A DNA stretch of 64,000 nt, taken from NCBI GenBank assembly GCA_001465935.1, contig LNKV01000028.1:186001-250000 (forward strand), written 5' to 3'. Position 1 is the stretch's first letter; each line of letters begins with the position of its first letter. Both the position numbers and the translations under genes were made by a program. The notes beneath the pieces were generated by a model. The model was not told the origin of the DNA. It made no database searches and saw only the letters and a program-made list of their open reading frames with translations. This DNA is from Clarireedia homoeocarpa. Taxonomy: Eukaryota > Ascomycota > Leotiomycetes > Helotiales > Rutstroemiaceae. Shown one piece after another: positions 1-11,954 of this stretch.

Positions 1-3000
1 CATACACATCCGGCTGTACCTGCACCGCACCCCGATGCCACTTCGCACCATTCTTGCGTCAATGTTCGTGGGCGTACAAGTAATTTCCCCCTCTGCTTAC
101 GATGCTGGGCGACATCATCCAATGATCCACCACTTCCTTGCAAACAGACCATAATTCCGAACGGTGTCCCCGCTCGGTTACCTCTGTGAAGTGGTTGTTG
201 TCTTTGCTGTTCATGATTGTCTCGAGCAGCGCGCTTCTATCCTGACCAACATAGATCTCGTCAACGGTTGAAGTTGGCCGAATCCAATGAGGCTTGCTGA
301 CGATCAAACACAGTGATTGTTGTGATGGGACAAAACGAAACATTGGGGACGTGTACTGTGCTATTCTGGTGTTGTCGCAATTAGATGGCCAATGAAAGGA
401 CCAGCAGTATAAAACCAAGATTTATAGCCGCAAATGAGCTAGATCCGAGGGGGTTGTATTCAGGAACAGGTCTAGCGCCTGCTTATAGCTCTAAATCAGG
501 AAATTAAGTCGTCGACAAGGTTAGCTTACTCGATGTAATCTCCGTACCGTTACGGTGTGTCACCTGAACTCTTCACTCCTATCTGGTGTCGCCCTGATGT
601 CGTCCTGGTGTGTTCCTGGTGTCGTCGTGGTGGTCTACACTCCCTCCACACTCAAGTCCTGTCTCTGATATTCCGAATCGCCTCATGCTTTGAAGCTCGG
701 TCGTCGCGCGGGTTGCGGATTCCGGATTACTTCTTCGGCAGAGCAAGGACGACTCAGCGGCGCCTCGATCGATAGAATGGGGGACTTTAGGTTTCTCACT
801 TACATGGTAGTGCGGTTATGGTGGTTCATCTGAATGGCCTCGACTGCGAAACTTCTACCAACCAACAAACGCATTGTGCATTACATTATACAACCCACTC
901 ACCGGCTGAAAAACTTTTTGAGACTGCAGCGAAAATTTCTGTAGAACTACGAGTACGGCCCGGCATATCATTTCCCCGATAATTACCCACCAAGCGCTTG
1001 TCTCTCACCCTCACGAACAGAAGACCGCCATGTGCTTTGTACATTTTCATCATCCTCTCCTGGGACAACACGTGCCGTTGCGCTGAGTCAAGTACACTAC
1101 AATAGTACTTGGTTAATTATCATTTTGTAACATATAGCTGAAAGTAAGACCACGGCTGCGGTAGGAGTATGACTACAGTACAATCAACCTTTCCTGTCTG
1201 GTATCTGGTAGGCAACGTTAGCCACGAACAACAAAAGGATGCTCTGTGTTGACATGAATACTGTTCCCATCTTGTAGAGTTCAATAATGTCGCAGTAGAA
1301 TGAATCTTCCTTCCACTGGCTAGGTTACGTCGCCTATGAAGATAATCCGAAAAACTTCTACCAAGTACTTTCTATATTGTACCGAGCGGTGTGTTCTTTC
1401 CAACGGAAACGCGTGGGAGGTTGGAGATTGCAGATCCATGGAGCTCGATCTCGTTCTTTCAAATCCTCCTCGGGCCGCTCGGTATGCCTACTTTCATATG
1501 TACCATCTCATCGTGGGTCTCGCCAAGTCCTCTCACCACCATCAATTGCTCGCTACTCTTGACTGATGCGTGGATAGTAAGATTACAATCGTAGTTGGCA
1601 CTTTCCCCTCTCTCGTCATCCAGAATACTTCGAGCATGGATATGCTCTCAACAATTTACAAGTACAATTGATTTATTGGTTTCTTCTTTGGATAGTTCTA
1701 ATAGCGAGTCCCGCAGAATCTAATCTACTCGAGAATTTGGCAAGCTTGCGGCTTCAACCTTCGGTGATGAGCTGTCAATAGACTCGGGCGGTTGGCAAGG
1801 CCCTATCGCTACAAACAGATACCCAAGATGGAGGGAATAGTGGTAGCTGCCATATGTCTTTCCTCCCAATCCTGGTGATCGTCATAGAGTGCACTCAATA
1901 TAGATGGACCGAGCATAGCAGCAATTTCTGACTCAGACAGGCTCACGGACTGTTCGGTCTTTCCCGGCGTTCGTGCATCCTAAGGGCGATTCACATTGTT
2001 GTCGGATTTGACTAAGAAAGTTTGGACTGCAGGATTTACACATTCTGGCGATATTCGAATTCGTTCCAGAAAGCTTAGGAATCTCAGGGGACAGTCTGAT
2101 ACAAGTTCGCATAGTTCCTCTCGTTGGAACTCTCAACTCAACTCCTAGAAAACTAGAACTCCAACCATCGGGTGGGAGTCACTGTGCTGTGATATCTGAT
2201 TATTCAAACAGATACCAGAACTATGAGCGAAAACTGCTGCATATTTGAGCAAGCCTGGCGGATGGTCTCACAGTTTAGAACCTTTGTCGCGTTTGAAGTT
2301 CGTTCGTCGTCATTCGCTCCCCAACATTATCATCCTCCCTGACGTTGTCGTTGGAACAAAAGACGTAGAAGTCGAGATGTCAAATACTCGGTCCCTCGCA
2401 CATGTACAGTATGTACGTCCGGCTGCAATACGGCATGATGCCATGAAGTATTTTGTCTTGCCACGAGAATAGAAAGGTTCTCTGGATCTCGTGGTGACAG
2501 CCCTGAGCGTTTCTATTTCATGTTGTGACGAGTGGAGAGACCTTTGTACTTTCTCGAGCAGGTGTGGGATAACTGTGCCCATCCAGTTTTTGTAAGTAGT
2601 GAAGTAAGGGAAGGCTCAGCAGTGAATGTCGGTTCCAATCTACCGGAGAGAGCCTTTGGACACGGAGGACAGATTTGTCTATACTACACTCCCATCCAGC
2701 AGTATATATATTCATGCCTCCCATCGCTCCTTAAAGAACGCCACGCAAACGAGCCACCGATCGATAAAATGCTCATGTTGTTCTTTATTTTATTTCATCA
2801 GCTTCAGCTACATGACTACTTGAGTATCATCGCCGTTGTCGAAATCTAAATGAAACAATGACGATTCAGTTGATTTAATTCTCGGTAGATAAGGGGAATT
2901 CTCTCCGCTGTTTTTCTCGTCGATTTATACCAGTGTACAGCGAGTGCGTAGCCGGCACCACATCTCTCCTCCAGATTTTCTCTTTTTCCTTGATCATCAA

Positions 3001-5302
3001 ATTTGTCTTTGGTGTCTCGTAACCGCAACTCGAAGCTATAAATACTCTTTCGTGTTTGGAGCCCTCCATACGTGTCATTAGTCGAATTGAGTATGACAGA
3101 GTTACGTGGAAGTGAATGAGGCATTCACCCATTTCGATCATCACGAGATCTTGGGCATCATTGATCTACTATTCCCGGTTTCTTCTTGAAGATTGCAAAT
3201 AAGAGGGTATTGATATCGCTTTTCTTTTTTTTCGTTCCACGGAGTCTGGCCCAAGTTTAAAGTTCACACTATGGCTGTACAAGGAACATGTCTCAAACAT
3301 CGAGGCAGATCTGAAAATGAATCATTGTATGATGAGCGAAAGACAATCAGTACATACTTTCTGTAAGGAAGCAGCCCAGGCGAGGAGGGACAACTAGGAG
3401 GTACGACCCGGTAACCAAGGTACCAGGTACAAGGAATTTAGGCTCAACCTAGGCAGGAGCCAAGTACTGGGTACTTAAGCTATTCCAATTTCTCTCTTTG
3501 CATTTCTCCTCTTCATAGATTCGTACAAATACCGCTTCTGTTCCTTGAGGCTCTTGTTCACTCCCTGTCACACGTTCAGTGTTACGGGACATGACTTTGG
3601 TGTAGTCATGCATGTTCCTCATGATGCTATATCCGGGTTATTGAAACTGTACTTACTTCGAGATTGTCGAAGGAAACTCGTAGCTGTCCAAACATCAACG
3701 ATACGCTTGGTTACTGTCATCCTGCCGTACAATCGTTGTCGCTGATCTTCAGTCGTCGTCAACTTACTATCATGACCCCCCACCCCACTGAAACGGGACG
3801 AAGGTATCTTTATCAAAGATACAAATTCCTCTCTGATATCTGACTCAACCTTCTGGTTCAAAAGAGGAAGCTCTCAAGATTAAAAGAAAGCAAGTGGGAC
3901 CCATATTCACTGGATTATCCCAGGTGCAATACTATATTGCGGTTTCTTCAAGGTGCTGGGAAGGTAGTTTCTTCTATACTTCTCTTCAAGCTCCAGGTAC
4001 ATGGAACGTTCGTGGCTTGATGGGGTGAATTTAGGGTGGGTCCATTCAATCAAAGCTACGAATTCGTCACTAAGGTGCAGGTTCTCATCCGAGAATTCAG
4101 TACTCATCATCTACTTCGACCGCTGGATTAATACGGATCAGAAGCAAACTCGAAGTTCTCAGAAACAGTATGTAATGCAAACATCAAAGGTGTTATACTG
4201 GTGCAGCAACATCCAAGGGTTGTTCCGCAATTAAGAAGGCATGGGAATTCCTCTCGGGATACTCGCTGCTCCGAGATGAAGAAGTAACAGCAGACACATA
4301 TTATAACAGTGATTTTCACCACTTTAAAAGACTAGAAGTTCAATCTTCAGCCCTAAATACGAAGGGATGACAGTCGCGACAAAGCCGCCCTAATTCCTAG
4401 GCAGTAAGCGTAACCTCACGATCCTGCAATCATCTTTAAGTGCTTGTGGCACGCCCGCAATTCATATAACACTCTTTTTATATTTTCTGATTCTAGATCG
4501 AACAATCCAATGAGCGGTTTGCCCAGCTGGCCAGAGCACGTAAAAGGAAGAAGCCCGTCGTGGTTGACGGCCTGTATATAGCTACACGGCATGAGATGAT
4601 ACAACCGAACTGCGGCTGACAATCACCATATTTCGAAAAATACAAAGCTCCGATTAGAGAATCCGACTGAAAATTACAGCTTGCAAGCTGAGTGAGAGTT
4701 GATTGATATTTAATCCATGGCGTCCTCAACATGGTTCGCTTCACCTGACAATCCCAAATATAGATGAAGGTTGGCAGTAGCATGGAATGCTTCCCCCATG
4801 TAACTTGGATGAAGCCATCATGTACCTGATCGATGTCCGGAAACAGATAGGAGATTGACTGCAGTATATTCAGCCACCTGTGAGTGACTCCGACAAGGGG
4901 AAACTCGTAACTCCTTCATGACCAACGGTCTCAACACTCTCATTTCAAATTCCGTGTATCATGCAAGAATACACAAACTCAATTCCACGACCAACAAGCA
5001 GCAAAAATGCCGGCCTAGAGCGATAATTCCTCCAGCCAATCGAGGCTCAAGAGCCTAGGAAAATAAATCAAGGAATAAGAGGAATGGTGAAAATATGGAA
5101 ATACGACAAATAATTCGCAACAAATAGCACAAAGTCGTTCGTCTGACGGAGAGCTCGGTTCCTTCAGGGTGATTATACAGTATTAAATAGGCGCTTGAAG
5201 GATATCGAGTGACGGTAAAGTCATTCGGCTGTACTTCGAAAAAAGCCTGGCGTGCTGTAGTTACACAGTCGTCCTGTTAGATGAAAATGACTTTATTTCA
5301 TA
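1..5302. other. Gene-poor stretch, no supported gene
   Basis: No ORF here has recognisable family motifs, and none can be joined by introns into a convincing gene. The longest minus-strand frame (59-418, 119 codons) looks protein-like in composition but has no homology I recognise. Several 60-105-codon frames between 1.3 and 4.8 kb overlap one another on both strands, as chance ORFs do. The sequence is moderately AT-rich and lies beside a retrotransposon relic, so old degraded repeats are possible but not shown. Confidence 0.5.
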
Positions 5303-5500
5303 CTAGTGTCTCGCCCAGAAGGATGGAAATCCAACTGTAAATCAATCGAAAATATCTACGAGAATACTCAAAAACCAAAGAAGTTTTCCAAGCCTGAATA
5401 GGAATATATCTGCAAAACCTTTAGAAAGAAAATTGAACTAGTAGTTTATCAGCTGCTACTATACTAGCTGCAACCTTGGGTTTATTCGCAGCAAGCTTGC
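5303..5500 (+). repeat. Inverted repeat, left arm (RIP-mutated)
   Basis: The reverse complement of this arm matches 6491-6719 over its whole length apart from two short insertions (about 12 and 19 nt) in the right arm. In the aligned blocks I count about 19 substitutions, all transitions, several in CpA/TpA or TpG/TpA context. On the plus strand the arm reads like the gag-protease linker of the copia relic, so it is inverted relative to the integrase-like piece beside it. Confidence 0.85.
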
Positions 5501-6490
5501 CTACTACTTCAGCTGCTCCAGTTTGAGCTTGTGTTGATGGTGCTGATCGTTGGACTTCGATGCCTTTCTCAGAACAGTAGCTAACAAATTGTTTTTGTAG
5601 GTTCACCTCCCTATCAAGCATTATGAATCGAATTCGAAAGTTGAGATACTTCTTAATTGTATTGGCTATTTTTACAAAGCACTCAAATGATTGGGATAGG
5701 TGAGTTTGTGTTTCAAGTAAGTCGAATCCAGTGTTCAGTGTTCAGACATCGGATATAAGAAGTATATTTAGTACTGTTGTATCTACTTCGAAGATAAATT
5801 AAATTCTAAGCGATCTTGTCGAATAGAAGTCTATTTCGAATATAATCCTTGAGGTTAGATCGTAGAATTCTTTGGGTTACTCTCGCAAATACATGCTATT
5901 CGTATTTTACAGTTGACGGCGATGTCGATTGTTTGTCGATTACTTTGATTTCTTCAGCTGCGCTTTCAATATAGTCAAGTGCTCTAGGTTCTGGATAGCC
6001 TAGTATATAATATAGGTTATTCTTTGCAACTTTAGTCAATTTGACCTTGTTGTTGCTCTGGACTGAAAATGTTGAATATTGTAGATTTGCAGCCTCAATT
6101 TCTTCTTCATTGAATACCTAGTGTTTGCCTGCTGGGAAAAGCTTGCAGAAATAAGAACTGTCTTCCTTTTCTAATTGCTCTGGAATTCTTGATTTCCAGT
6201 GTACTCCCTTGTTGTTTAAAAGAGCCAGAGAAATGAGATTCGATTTGAATTTGGAAATAAGAATTATATTTTGAAGGGTGATTTCTTTTGGACTAGAATT
6301 CGTTGCGACTTCCACAAGATATGTTCTATAGGCTTCCACAGTATAAGTTGTCGTCCGGTGTCCAATGTGTCACTATTTGCAGGTCGGGTTTGAGTAAACT
6401 TGACTTTATCGTTGCAAATGTGAACATCGGATCCTCCGTCAAGAATCCACTTCCTTTCCAGCTTGGGATTCTCTTCTGCGACTGCGGCAT

Positions 6491-6719
6491 GCAAGCTTGC
6501 TGTGAATGAACCTAAGGTTGCAGCTAGTATAGTAGTAGCTGATAAACCAGTTACTTCTACTAGTTTAATCTTCTTTCTAAAGGTTTTGCAGATATATTCC
6601 TATTCAAGCTTAGAAAACTTCTAGATAACTGAGAAGAGCTTCTTTAGTTTTTGAGTATTTTCGTAAATGCTTTCGATTGATCTGCGGTTGGATTTCTATC
6701 CTTCTAGGCGAGATACTGG
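6491..6719 (-). repeat. Inverted repeat, right arm
   Basis: Partner of 5303-5500. It sits in its natural place between the zinc knuckle and the protease region of the copia relic, so this is the ancestral-position copy. The two arms enclose about 990 bp holding the protease, pre-integrase and integrase remnants. Confidence 0.85.
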
Positions 6720-7599
6720 ATTGAGCTCAAGGCATTTCTTCAGTGTGTGTTTTTCGCCCCCGCATGCGTATAGCAATCGAGTGTTCTTATTTTGGGTCTT
6801 TCGGTGCTTCTTGCGGAATGCCCTTGAATGCAGCATTCGCAGAATGAGCAGCATTGCCCCAGGAGTTGTGTAGACGCAGATACTGCCTGAAGTCTTCCAC
6901 AACTCGTTGCATTGATGGTACGTCCGCTTTATCCGCGATCTTGTTGTTGAGATAGACCTCTTGGGTACTTGCCCAAGTAGCATCTACTGCGGAGACAGCA
7001 AGAATGAAGTCGAATTGAGCTTGGTTTCCGTCAATGGCCGAGAGATTCAGTGAGTTGCAATCGTTGTAGGTCATTTCCCACTGGCTAATCCAGCTTTCGA
7101 TGCTTTGAGCCCTACTGAGGTGCTTGTTCGCTTCGTATTTGAGCACCTCCATCTTTCTGACTCTCGTAGAGGGAGCCAGTTTCTCTCGCAGAGTGTGTAG
7201 TATCTGCTATATTGTTTCATATCCCTTGAGATGGTGGATATAGCGCTGTGCGATGGTTTTGAGGATATGCTTTTCAATAGCTTGAACTTGCATTCGAATG
7301 CGATTGAATCTTGGTAGCTCTATATCGGTAACCACTTTCATCATAATCGTCTATAACTGCCACTGATCAGGTGTTAATTGAGCTAGAGATGTAGTGTCTG
7401 GAGCGACTGCCTTGAAGAAAGGGAGGTTAGGTTTAGCTGGTAATACCGGTTGCTCCTACAGTTCTGGGTTGATCAGGTACCAGATTTGCGTTCCGCGCTG
7501 AGCCATAACTTCGATGTTTGTAATCCATAAATTCTAATCCGCTGAGGAATCGAGAATCCGGGTTTCGATTGTGATAACTTAGGATTTGTCTGCCATCTT

Positions 7600-7710
7600 A
7601 GAAGAGATCCGCTTGTAGTATGATTCGCTGGGGATATGATCTGCTGGGAGTATGATCCGCTAGGAATAAGATCCGCTTGGAATATGATCCGCTGAGAATA
7701 TAATCCGCTT
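7600..7710. repeat. Degenerate tandem repeat of about 16-19 bp
   Basis: Successive units centre on GATCCGCTNGGAATAT-like sequence with small changes. Further partial units lie near 7530-7550. The repeat lies in the putative gag-N-terminal end of the copia relic, where the minus strand would encode a repetitive S/G/Y/Q-rich peptide. Confidence 0.6.
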
Positions 7711-8106
7711 GGAAGGGTAAGAAAGAGTAGTGCTTGTGAGCTACTGTAAGGGAGAACCAAGTAAGTTATAATTGTCGGAACTGAGGGCGCATAACTGTTA
7801 GATGGTGCTGGCGGGAGGGTTGATCGATGCGGTCGTTTCTCTTGGAATGCAAGGAAAGAGCTGAATGTATAATTCTTCAATGAAGGCAGTTGGCTCAGCT
7901 GTGCTATATATGCTGAATGAGGAGCCTTTCTCTTTCAACCACCTGTAATGATATTAGCTGTGCTGAGTGAAGAAGAGATTTCTTGTGCTCGAGGTGCGAT
8001 ATTGCCTGTGTCGTTTGAAGGCTGGGGTTCTTCTGGCAAAGGAGTATTGACAGCATCTTGAAAATACTCGTCGTCGCTGGACAAATCATCAACTATAGGA
8101 ATATTT

Positions 8107-8620
8107 GTGGTTGTGATTATTTCTTCAGGTCCAGGTGTTGGAAGTTGTGCATTTCGTGAACCGTGTAAATCCGGCTGTGTAACGTCTAGTTTTAAAGCCT
8201 TCTGGTTGGTCGAATCTTGGTCGTGGATGCTGATTCCGGCTGTCTACTTCTACACGTCTCGATATTTCTATGGTGGAGGATTTGATCGCCAAATTTCAAG
8301 CCCGCGTAGCTAATTCCAGTCAACCCCGTAAGGGAGAGGGACTTTTGAATTTTGCTGTAAAGATTCTACGACGGCGAGAATTTAAGGAAGATCTATCTAC
8401 GGCGCTATTATTGGCCACGGACAATTTTGAAAGCTTGTGGAAGTATGGGGGAATGAAAAGCTGGAAAATTGCTTTTGCGAAAGGGGTCTATCTTCGACGG
8501 TGGACTGTAGAGTCGTGCTGAGTTGTTAGAATTTGATGACCATATAGTAGGCAACGAAGATCTGAATGTCCAAGCCTTGGGCAATGAAGGGATCATTAGA
8601 AGGTTAAAAATATAATGAAA
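8107..8620 (+). pseudogene. Possible frameshifted coding relic
   Basis: One frame is open from 8270 to 8521. Just downstream, a second plus-strand frame continues as an acidic, protein-like stretch through about 8612, ending in a stop, but it is separated from the first by a shift and an in-frame TAG. This looks like one decayed coding sequence. I recognise no family. It adjoins the copia relic and may be part of the same repeat-derived debris. Confidence 0.3.
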
Positions 8621-10619
8621 GGAAGTGAGGCGGATATACTAGGAGAGCATTAATAATACCAACGCAAAGTCCATTGGCATGTTCGATTCATTTGATCAAG
8701 AAGCCATAAATACCCCGTGGTATACGAAGTTTCTGGACGAAAGCATCCAGGAAGCTTAGGTTGAGAAAGACCTAGAGAGAGAACTCAATGGTTTTCCTGA
8801 ATCACTTCATTTCAAGGTCCACTCATCTCGAGGTTTCGTATCCGGATAGCGCATGCAGAATATGGGCTACGTTACGATCAACTTCATGCATGCTGAAGAG
8901 AAGGACTACATGTTGTGGCCGATCGTTGAAATTGCACATCTTTCAAAGAGACGGCATCACGAACTCTGGGATGATTTTGGCAAGGCAGGTCCGACCTGGT
9001 GACTACCCGCAGATGCCGGGGTCGTCACGTATAAGATGAGGGAAGGGTGATATGATGATAATGGGGTCGGGAATGATATATGTGCAGATGACGGTAACAG
9101 CTTCCCTCTTCACAGACCACCGGCGCTATCATAACATGCTGCTGAACAAGTCCTTTGATGTATTTTCTCCTGAGATATCCGGACTGCGCAAATGAATGTT
9201 TGCCGAAGCAAGCGATAGTCCTCATGCCACTGATACTTGATGCGGTTCCAGGTGATCCTGAGAGCGTTGGTATATCCGATTTCGAAAATTTCAAGCGTGT
9301 ATACGACAATATTGTTGATGCGTTGAAACCGCTAGAAGCGGAAAAGAACCAGGGGCTCGTACCTTGACAACCACGCTGAGTAAAGCGAGGCATGAGGATC
9401 GATGGCGGTTCAGCAAACAATCAAACACTAGCAGCACAACAGATTAGCGCGGTAGGCGCAGAGCCGAAGCAGTCGTCCCGGTACGTTCATGTTCCATCGT
9501 CAGATGGAAACGCAAAATGTCAACGACCAAGCCAAGCTTTCACCTTCGGCAATCCCAAACTAGCGGCCGAACCATCCCACCGCTCAAAAATGCATTGCAC
9601 CGCTCAGCGAGCGAAGAGGCCGGCCACCTCGCTGCATTTGGACTTGTCCCCTTTCACCACTCCACATGTTCCACGTGATGCGAGTTTTTGGCTCACCGTC
9701 TCATGTTCAGTGATAGGAGACATCCTACCCACGACTCACCATCCGTCAGCCGTCCCGTAAGCCATCCTGTATGCCTCCACTCACCGGCATCTGCAGGACA
9801 ACATAAACCTACTTCTCCCAACAACAGCAGACTCGCAACCAATCACCGGCATCTCCGTAACCAACCTGTCTCATCAAATCACCGCTCAAACACCAAACAC
9901 AAGCACAAACAAAAGATTCCCGTCTCCCACCACATAACTCACACACCTATCCCAAACCCCACTAATACGAAGTTGGATCCGCGACGCTTGATTCATTGCC
10001 TATCTCTGTGCTGGCTGTCTGCTCGTGATAGTGGGGTGGCTCAGTGGTTGATCTCCGGGCGGGCATTGGTGAAGCCGACCTATGCTTAACTAATTAAGCT
10101 TAAGCTTGGGATTGTTTAAGCTTCGACTCGCCTTTGTTTTTATTTTGATTTTATTTTTATTTTTTTGGTTTGATTTTGTACCTGAATTTGACTGAAGTTG
10201 GTGTGGGAAAGGGGGTTGATTTGGAGTGGGAGTTGTACATAGATTTGAGATGCGAAAGTTGTGAGTATTGGCAGTAGAGTCAGATATGTTTCAACAAGAA
10301 CTCACTGTGTGCATGTCGTATAACGTGAGCTCATATATTAATTTCCATCTAAATTCATTCCATTCCTATCGTCGCACAGCGTTGTTACACATTAATCGGA
10401 GAAAATAATTCGAAATGGGTAATAAGTCTATCGTCATACAAATCAAATCCAGCTACACAGTTCCATCCCATCCATCTGCATCATTATTACATCATCCCAT
10501 ACCCGAAGCTGAACAAAACTGAAACCTTCCCATTACCGTCCCCTGATCTAGATAGCCTACAACGCGATTGCCATTCCCTTGCCAGCCAGACATAACTCAT
10601 GCCCCCATCACACAACCGT
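8621..10619. other. Intergenic, no supported gene
   Basis: Short overlapping ORFs only. 9640-9980 is C/A-rich on the plus strand and gives long low-complexity frames (S/H/P/T-rich) that I treat as compositional artefacts. 10130-10170 is T-rich. The right end is the 3' flank of the minus-strand GPI-protein gene. Confidence 0.5.
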
Positions 10620-11387
10620 CTACAACAAAACAGCCATAGCTCCAGCCAAAAGTCCCATCATTGGGACCGCGGTGGCAGCAGCTCCATTTCCAGACGAAGA
10701 TGATTTAGCCGATGAGCTAGCTTTTGCACTTGCACTTCCACTTGCCGCGCTCGCGCTTGTAACAAGGCCAGTGACAGTTGACGATCCCGAAGCCGAGGTG
10801 GCAGTAGTGGTGGTAGTTTCGGTCGCGGAAGACGAAGTTGAGGAACCGGAAGTCGAAGATGCAGTGCCTGTTGAGTTCAGCGCTGAGCTTCCGGAAGTGG
10901 ATGCAGATGACGAGAGGGAGGAGGAAGATGAGACAACAGAGCTCGATGTGGAGGAGGAGGAGGAGACAGTAGTGGAATGGGCAGAGGTAGAAGAGGACGA
11001 CGCACCGGTAAAGCCCGCAAGAGTGCTGCTGGCGCTTTCAGCGATGCCATTGACAGTGAACTGTTGACTCTGGGCAAGAATCTGTTCGGGCTTGCCTGGA
11101 GCGACAAAGTTGATTTGGTAGGCTCCACCGGTGGGCAATTGAAGACCAGCGACGCTTTCGGATCCCTTGGAGATGTCGACGTTTTTGAAGAGTTCGTCGT
11201 TAAGAGGAGGGTTCGAGGCCATGTGGGCAAGGTAGATGTCGACGGTTTGCGGGTCGGTGCTCACCGATGTCCAGGTGATGGTTTGGCTCTTGCTGAGATC
11301 CCAAACGCCATCTTTGGATGGGGAAGTGATTGTGATTGCCTGAGCGATGGCGATAAGGGTTGCGAGGGCGAGAGCGTAGCGGGCCAT
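10620..11387 (-). CDS. Ser/Thr-rich GPI-anchored cell-wall protein (PF10342 type)
   Basis: Predicted secreted surface protein of 255 aa without introns. Residues 1-17 form a signal peptide (MARYALALATLIAIAQA). Residues 18 to about 115 match the fungal Kre9/Knh1-related extracellular domain by pattern: an early ITSPSKDGVWDLSKSQTITW segment and a late YQINFVAPGKPEQILAQSQQ segment. Then come about 110 residues of almost pure Ser/Thr/Ala, expected to be O-mannosylated. The C-terminus is a hydrophobic tail after small residues, as in GPI-attachment signals. The frame stays open upstream to 11594, but the ATG at 11387 gives a perfect signal peptide, so I chose it. Such proteins sit in the cell wall or plasma membrane. 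Function is inferred from domain layout only. Confidence 0.88.
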   Translation of the reverse strand: MARYALALATLIAIAQAITITSPSKDGVWDLSKSQTITWTSVSTDPQTVDIYLAHMASNPPLNDELFKNVDISKGSESVAGLQLPTGGAYQINFVAPGKPEQILAQSQQFTVNGIAESASSTLAGFTGASSSSTSAHSTTVSSSSSTSSSVVSSSSSLSSSASTSGSSALNSTGTASSTSGSSTSSSATETTTTTATSASGSSTVTGLVTSASAASGSASAKASSSAKSSSSGNGAAATAVPMMGLLAGAMAVLL

Positions 11388-11873
11388 TGTGTTGGATTGA
11401 TGGAAGTGATTAAGTACGATGAACAGACAGGAATTGTTTGAATTAGAGTAAACGGTCACTAACGATGGACGTTTTGAGATTGATAATCGAAGATGTACGA
11501 GAATAAAGAGTGATGTGTTTTTTGAAATTTCAGAGGTGCAGACGGATGTAAATAAGAAAGAATGGAAGGAAAACCTAGTCCGTGCAAAGTGCAAGGTAGC
11601 ATTTACAACTATAAAAGGATATTGGGAACACGAGAATTAGACCTTTGCCCCATTAAGTTTGGCATAAGTTAAGCATGATTTTCATCCCGTATCCCAGCAT
11701 TAGAGGCTTCTTGGCAGGTACAGTGGCACCGCGTTGTCAAGCCCCCATACGGTGCGGATTATTTGCTCCTCGGTAATTGCAGGGGGGAGCGCAGCCTTCA
11801 CTATCTTTTCCTTAGGAAGAGGCGTGATTGTCTCGTATTGAAATCTGACAGGGTCAAGCCGGGCTGTACAGAA

Positions 11874-11954
11874 GTAGATTGGACGGAAAAGTACGAAGAA
11901 GTAGATTGGACGGAAAAGTACAAAGAAGTAGATTGGACGGAAAAGTACGAGGAA
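11874..11954 (+). repeat. 27-bp tandem repeat, 3 copies, coding-compatible
   Basis: Three adjacent 27-nt units (11874-11900, 11901-11927, 11928-11954) differ at only two or three positions. In the plus-strand frame of a 71-codon ORF (11763-11978) each unit reads VDWTEKYEE or VDWTEKYKE. Unit length is a multiple of three and the differences are conservative (E/K, synonymous), which is compatible with coding but not proof of it. Confidence 0.85.

Larger units (their letters stand above)
5303..7900 (-). mobile_element. Degenerate Ty1/copia-type LTR retrotransposon relic
   Basis: Broken coding pieces on the minus strand lie in copia order. A gag-like segment is at about 7277-6787, followed by a zinc knuckle near 6780-6730 (pattern C-x2-C-GG-x-K-H-x4-C). 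A protease region at about 6494-6264 contains the aspartic motif DGGSDVHICND. A GAG-pre-integrase-like piece is at 6339-6118, and an integrase-like piece at 5621-5500 contains YCSEKGIEVQRSAPS. Frames are interrupted by many stops and shifts. I see no reverse transcriptase or RNase H and did not find LTRs. An inverted copy of the gag/protease linker lies at the left end (5303-5500). The element is dead and rearranged. The boundaries are approximate and the 7.3-7.9 kb part is the least certain. Confidence 0.8.

Noticed and set aside
59..418. 119-codon minus-strand ORF of protein-like composition
   Set aside because: No homology recognised, no splice-joined extension, and similar-sized chance ORFs are frequent nearby.
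10037..10049. TGGCTCAGTGGTT resembles a tRNA A box
   Set aside because: No B box (GGTTCGANTCC) within the expected distance downstream and no cloverleaf could be drawn.
10579..11067. 162-codon plus-strand ORF, very acidic
   Set aside because: It is the antisense of the Ser-rich part of the GPI-protein gene; its composition comes from that repetitive coding.
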